This document shows positions 62,029 to 64,000 of a stretch of 64,000 nt of DNA, piece by piece. Numbering within the stretch: position 1 is the stretch's first letter; every line of letters begins with the position of its first letter. Source of the DNA: CAMDMI01 sp044379485 (lineage in GTDB: Bacteria > Bacteroidota > Bacteroidia > Cytophagales > Flexibacteraceae). The position numbers were made by a program, and so were the translations under genes. Under the pieces are notes generated by a model, which did no database searches, was not told the DNA's origin, and saw only the letters and a program-made list of their open reading frames with translations. Location of the stretch: the NCBI GenBank assembly GCA_044379485.1, contig JBIPOE010000005.1:1-64000 (forward strand), in the 5' to 3' direction.

Positions 62029-62127
62029 AGACTTTGTTTTTGGGGTAAACCTTGGCTTAGATGGTGGAACTTATTTTTTGCAAGCTTTCCACTATTTTTT
62101 ATTCTTTCCAAAAAAAATAAAAAAAAA

Positions 62128-63369
62128 TTATGCTGCCACGTACTCAGAAGAGACGTATTCGTTGTTTTTTAGCTTTACATAGATCTCTTCCAGAGCCTTC
62201 ACTGTAATCTCTATATCTGCTTCGGTATGCAATGCGGTTGGGATAAGTCTCAGTATGATAAGGCCTTTAGGAATTACCGGATAGCAAACAGGCGAACAAA
62301 ACAGGCTATAATTTTCTCTTAAATCAATTGCAAGCTTGGCAACCTGATTTTCATCACATTGTAAAATAACAGGAGTAACAGGAGAGCTTGTAGTACCTAT
62401 GTTGAAGCCCTTTTGCCTTAATCTGCTTTGAAGTTTATTGCAAATCTCCCAAAGCCGGTCCTTCAATTGCGGCTGAGTGCGCAGCAACTCCAACCTTTTT
62501 AGCGCACCGATGACCAAAGGCATAGGCAATGATTTTGCAAAAATCTGAGACCTCATATTGTATCTCAAAAAGTCAATTACTTGCTCATCGCTGGAAATAA
62601 ATGCCCCGATGCTGGCCATACTTTTTGCAAATGTCGAAAAATAAATATCAATACCATCCTGGCAGCCTTGCGCCTCTCCTGTACCTGCTCCGGTTTTACC
62701 CATGGTTCCAAATCCATGTGCATCATCCACAAGAAGTCTGAAATTGAAATCCTTTTTTAAATCAACTATTTCTTTAAGATTTCCCTGGTTTCCAGACATG
62801 CCAAAAACACCTTCGGTAATAACCAAAATGGCACCATTGGTTTCTTCAGCCAGGACTGTTGCTCGCTTAAGTTGCTTTTGTAAACTGTCCATATCATTAT
62901 GAACATATACAAATCGTTTTCCGAGGTGCATACGTAGTCCATCCATGATACAGGCATGGCATTCAGCATCATAAACAACTACATCATGGCGGTCAACCAA
63001 TGAGTCAATCGCAGACATAATGCCTTGATATCCAAAATTTAAAAGATAAGTAGCCTCTTTTCCCATAAAATCAGAAAGCTCTGCTTCCAATTGCTCATGA
63101 TGGTCAGAATTCCCAGACATCATGCGAGCCCCCATAGGATAGCCCAATCCAAATTGAGCAGAAGCATCAGCGTCCACCTTGCGAACCTCAGGATGGTTGG
63201 CAAGACCTAAATAATTATTCAGGCTCCAGTTCAAAACCCTTTTACCTTTAAAATTCATATAAGGCCCTATTTCGCCTTCCAATTTTGGAAACGTCAGGTA
63301 ACCATGGGCCATTTTTGAATGCTTGCCCAAAGGGCCCCTGTTTTGAAGTAATTTTTCGAAAAGATCCAC
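62128..63369 (-). CDS. PLP-dependent acyl-CoA/ACP aminoacyl synthase (AONS/SPT-like)
   Basis: 413 residues, alpha-oxoamine synthase family. LNNYLGLANHPEVRKVDADA, YPMGARMMSGNSDHHEQLE, DAECHACIMDGLRM, LLVDDAHGFGTMGKTGAGTG and the PLP lysine in STFAKSMASIGAFIS are conserved. The family condenses an acyl group with glycine, alanine, serine or cysteate. Biotin genes are absent here. In Bacteroidota this branch often works in lipid synthesis (sphingolipid or sulfonolipid), and sulfonolipids are linked to gliding. Which substrate applies cannot be read from the sequence. Confidence 0.8.
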   Translation of the reverse strand: MDLFEKLLQNRGPLGKHSKMAHGYLTFPKLEGEIGPYMNFKGKRVLNWSLNNYLGLANHPEVRKVDADASAQFGLGYPMGARMMSGNSDHHEQLEAELSDFMGKEATYLLNFGYQGIMSAIDSLVDRHDVVVYDAECHACIMDGLRMHLGKRFVYVHNDMDSLQKQLKRATVLAEETNGAILVITEGVFGMSGNQGNLKEIVDLKKDFNFRLLVDDAHGFGTMGKTGAGTGEAQGCQDGIDIYFSTFAKSMASIGAFISSDEQVIDFLRYNMRSQIFAKSLPMPLVIGALKRLELLRTQPQLKDRLWEICNKLQSRLRQKGFNIGTTSSPVTPVILQCDENQVAKLAIDLRENYSLFCSPVCYPVIPKGLIILRLIPTALHTEADIEITVKALEEIYVKLKNNEYVSSEYVAA

Positions 63370-63570
63370 TTATATAATTGGCTTTAATAAATCAGAAAAT
63401 CTAACACAAAAGTGAGGCAAAACTAAGCCAATTTTATTGGCTTTCAAAGGCACCAAAATCTCTTCAACTTCAATAAATTAACTTTATTTGCAAATCATAT
63501 TTAATAACTGGGTGAAGAAAAAATTAATAAAATTTTTCATTTCTAAATCTCAAAAAAGCCAAATAATATT

Positions 63571-64000
63571 TTGAAAATAGAAAAACTATTAATCGCAAAC
63601 AGGGGAGAAATTGCGGTTAGAATTATTCGATCGGCTCAGGAAATGGGCATAATTACTGTTGCAGTTTACTCAAGTGCTGATAAAAAAGCCAATCATGTAC
63701 TTGCCGCTGACGAAGCTTTTTGGATTGGTGAAGCTCCATCTTCGGAATCCTATTTGAAGGGTGATTTACTAATTGAAACGGCAAAAAAGGCCGGAGCCCA
63801 AGCCATTCACCCGGGTTATGGTTTTCTTTCAGAGAATGCAGGTTTTGCCAGGGCTGTGCGGGAAGCTGGTTTGATTTTCGTCGGACCTTCTCCTGAATCC
63901 ATAATGGCCATGGGTGATAAACTTCGATCCAAAGAAACTGCCAGGAAAAGCAATGTTCCAATGGTTCCAGGTTCTGATGGCGCAATTAAAACAGTTGAAG
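63571..64000 (+). CDS. Biotin carboxylase subunit/domain, partial (cut by window end)
   Basis: The reading frame starts at a TTG at 63571 (KIEKLLIANRGEIAVRII) and stays open to the end, 143 residues. ADEAFWIGEAPSSESYLKGD, AIHPGYGFLSENAGFARAV and the start of the ATP-grasp (SPESIMAMGDKLRSKETARK) are typical. The DEAFWIGEAPSSESYL segment resembles the alpha subunits of propionyl- and methylcrotonyl-CoA carboxylases more than AccC. With methylmalonyl-CoA mutase in the window, propionyl-CoA carboxylase is a reasonable guess. No ATG lies near the start. Confidence 0.8.
   Translation, partial: MKIEKLLIANRGEIAVRIIRSAQEMGIITVAVYSSADKKANHVLAADEAFWIGEAPSSESYLKGDLLIETAKKAGAQAIHPGYGFLSENAGFARAVREAGLIFVGPSPESIMAMGDKLRSKETARKSNVPMVPGSDGAIKTVE

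Noticed and set aside
1..64000. tRNA, rRNA and known riboswitches
   Set aside because: I scanned for T-loop motifs, rRNA cores and obvious cobalamin, TPP or SAM leaders and recognised none; a covariance search would be decisive.

Overview
The window comes from a member of the Bacteroidota (Bacteroidetes). Many secreted proteins carry the C-terminal sorting tail of the type IX secretion system (T9SS). The T9SS lipoprotein SprE/PorW is encoded here. Genes lack Shine-Dalgarno sites, and several are preceded by the phylum's -7 box (TAnnTTTG). Several families are typical of the phylum (HYC_CC_PP, DUF6934, histone H1-like protein, short arginine decarboxylase). The sequence is fairly AT-rich. Genus and species cannot be read from it. 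No rRNA, tRNA or CRISPR array was recognised.

Bases 1-25,700 are accessory and rearranged. They open with a REP-associated transposase (RAYT) between two inverted composite palindromes. Next come a T9SS serine hydrolase, a DUF4258/YgiT-type toxin-antitoxin-like pair, a dense array of palindromes sharing the CTCCG loop of the RAYT flanks, and an XRE-like regulator with operator-like repeats. Bases 4,738-13,631 hold four consecutive T9SS surface proteins (VCBS/FG-GAP and LamG domains) with repeated gene ends, LamG modules with constant frames and divergent cores, and a decayed extra tail. An Abi-like HEPN gene follows, bracketed by two related foldback elements. A glycan-degrading stretch (GH28, six-hairpin glycosidase, GH10) is interrupted by a DUF6934 module and a DUF433/DUF5615 toxin-antitoxin pair. 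The DUF6934 module lies between two copies of the GH28 3' end. A metal-related TonB receptor operon and a pentapeptide-repeat protein close this part.

Bases 26,000-64,000 are mostly housekeeping: arginine decarboxylase, a FAD oxidoreductase, mazEF, a Uma2 nuclease, an M20 amidohydrolase, pyrF, a methyltransferase and glycosyltransferase, accA, a SpoIIE-type phosphatase, a SirB1-like protein, a response regulator, miaA, pfkA, folD and xylulokinase. A 1,423-residue repeat adhesin follows, then methylmalonyl-CoA mutase and a three-gene polysaccharide export set (rfbC, wza-like, wzc-like). The window ends with lepA, an RlmD-type methyltransferase, a BatC-like TPR protein, sprE/porW, a histone H1-like gene, an AONS-family acyltransferase and the start of a biotin carboxylase.

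Two themes link the parts. One is T9SS: a secretion component plus six likely cargo proteins. The other is small mobile or selfish modules, each associated with palindromes or duplications. The best candidates for something undescribed are the Abi-like gene between paired foldback elements, the RAYT with its CTCCG-loop palindromes, the constant-frame/variable-core LamG cluster and the DUF6934 plus 52-residue module.
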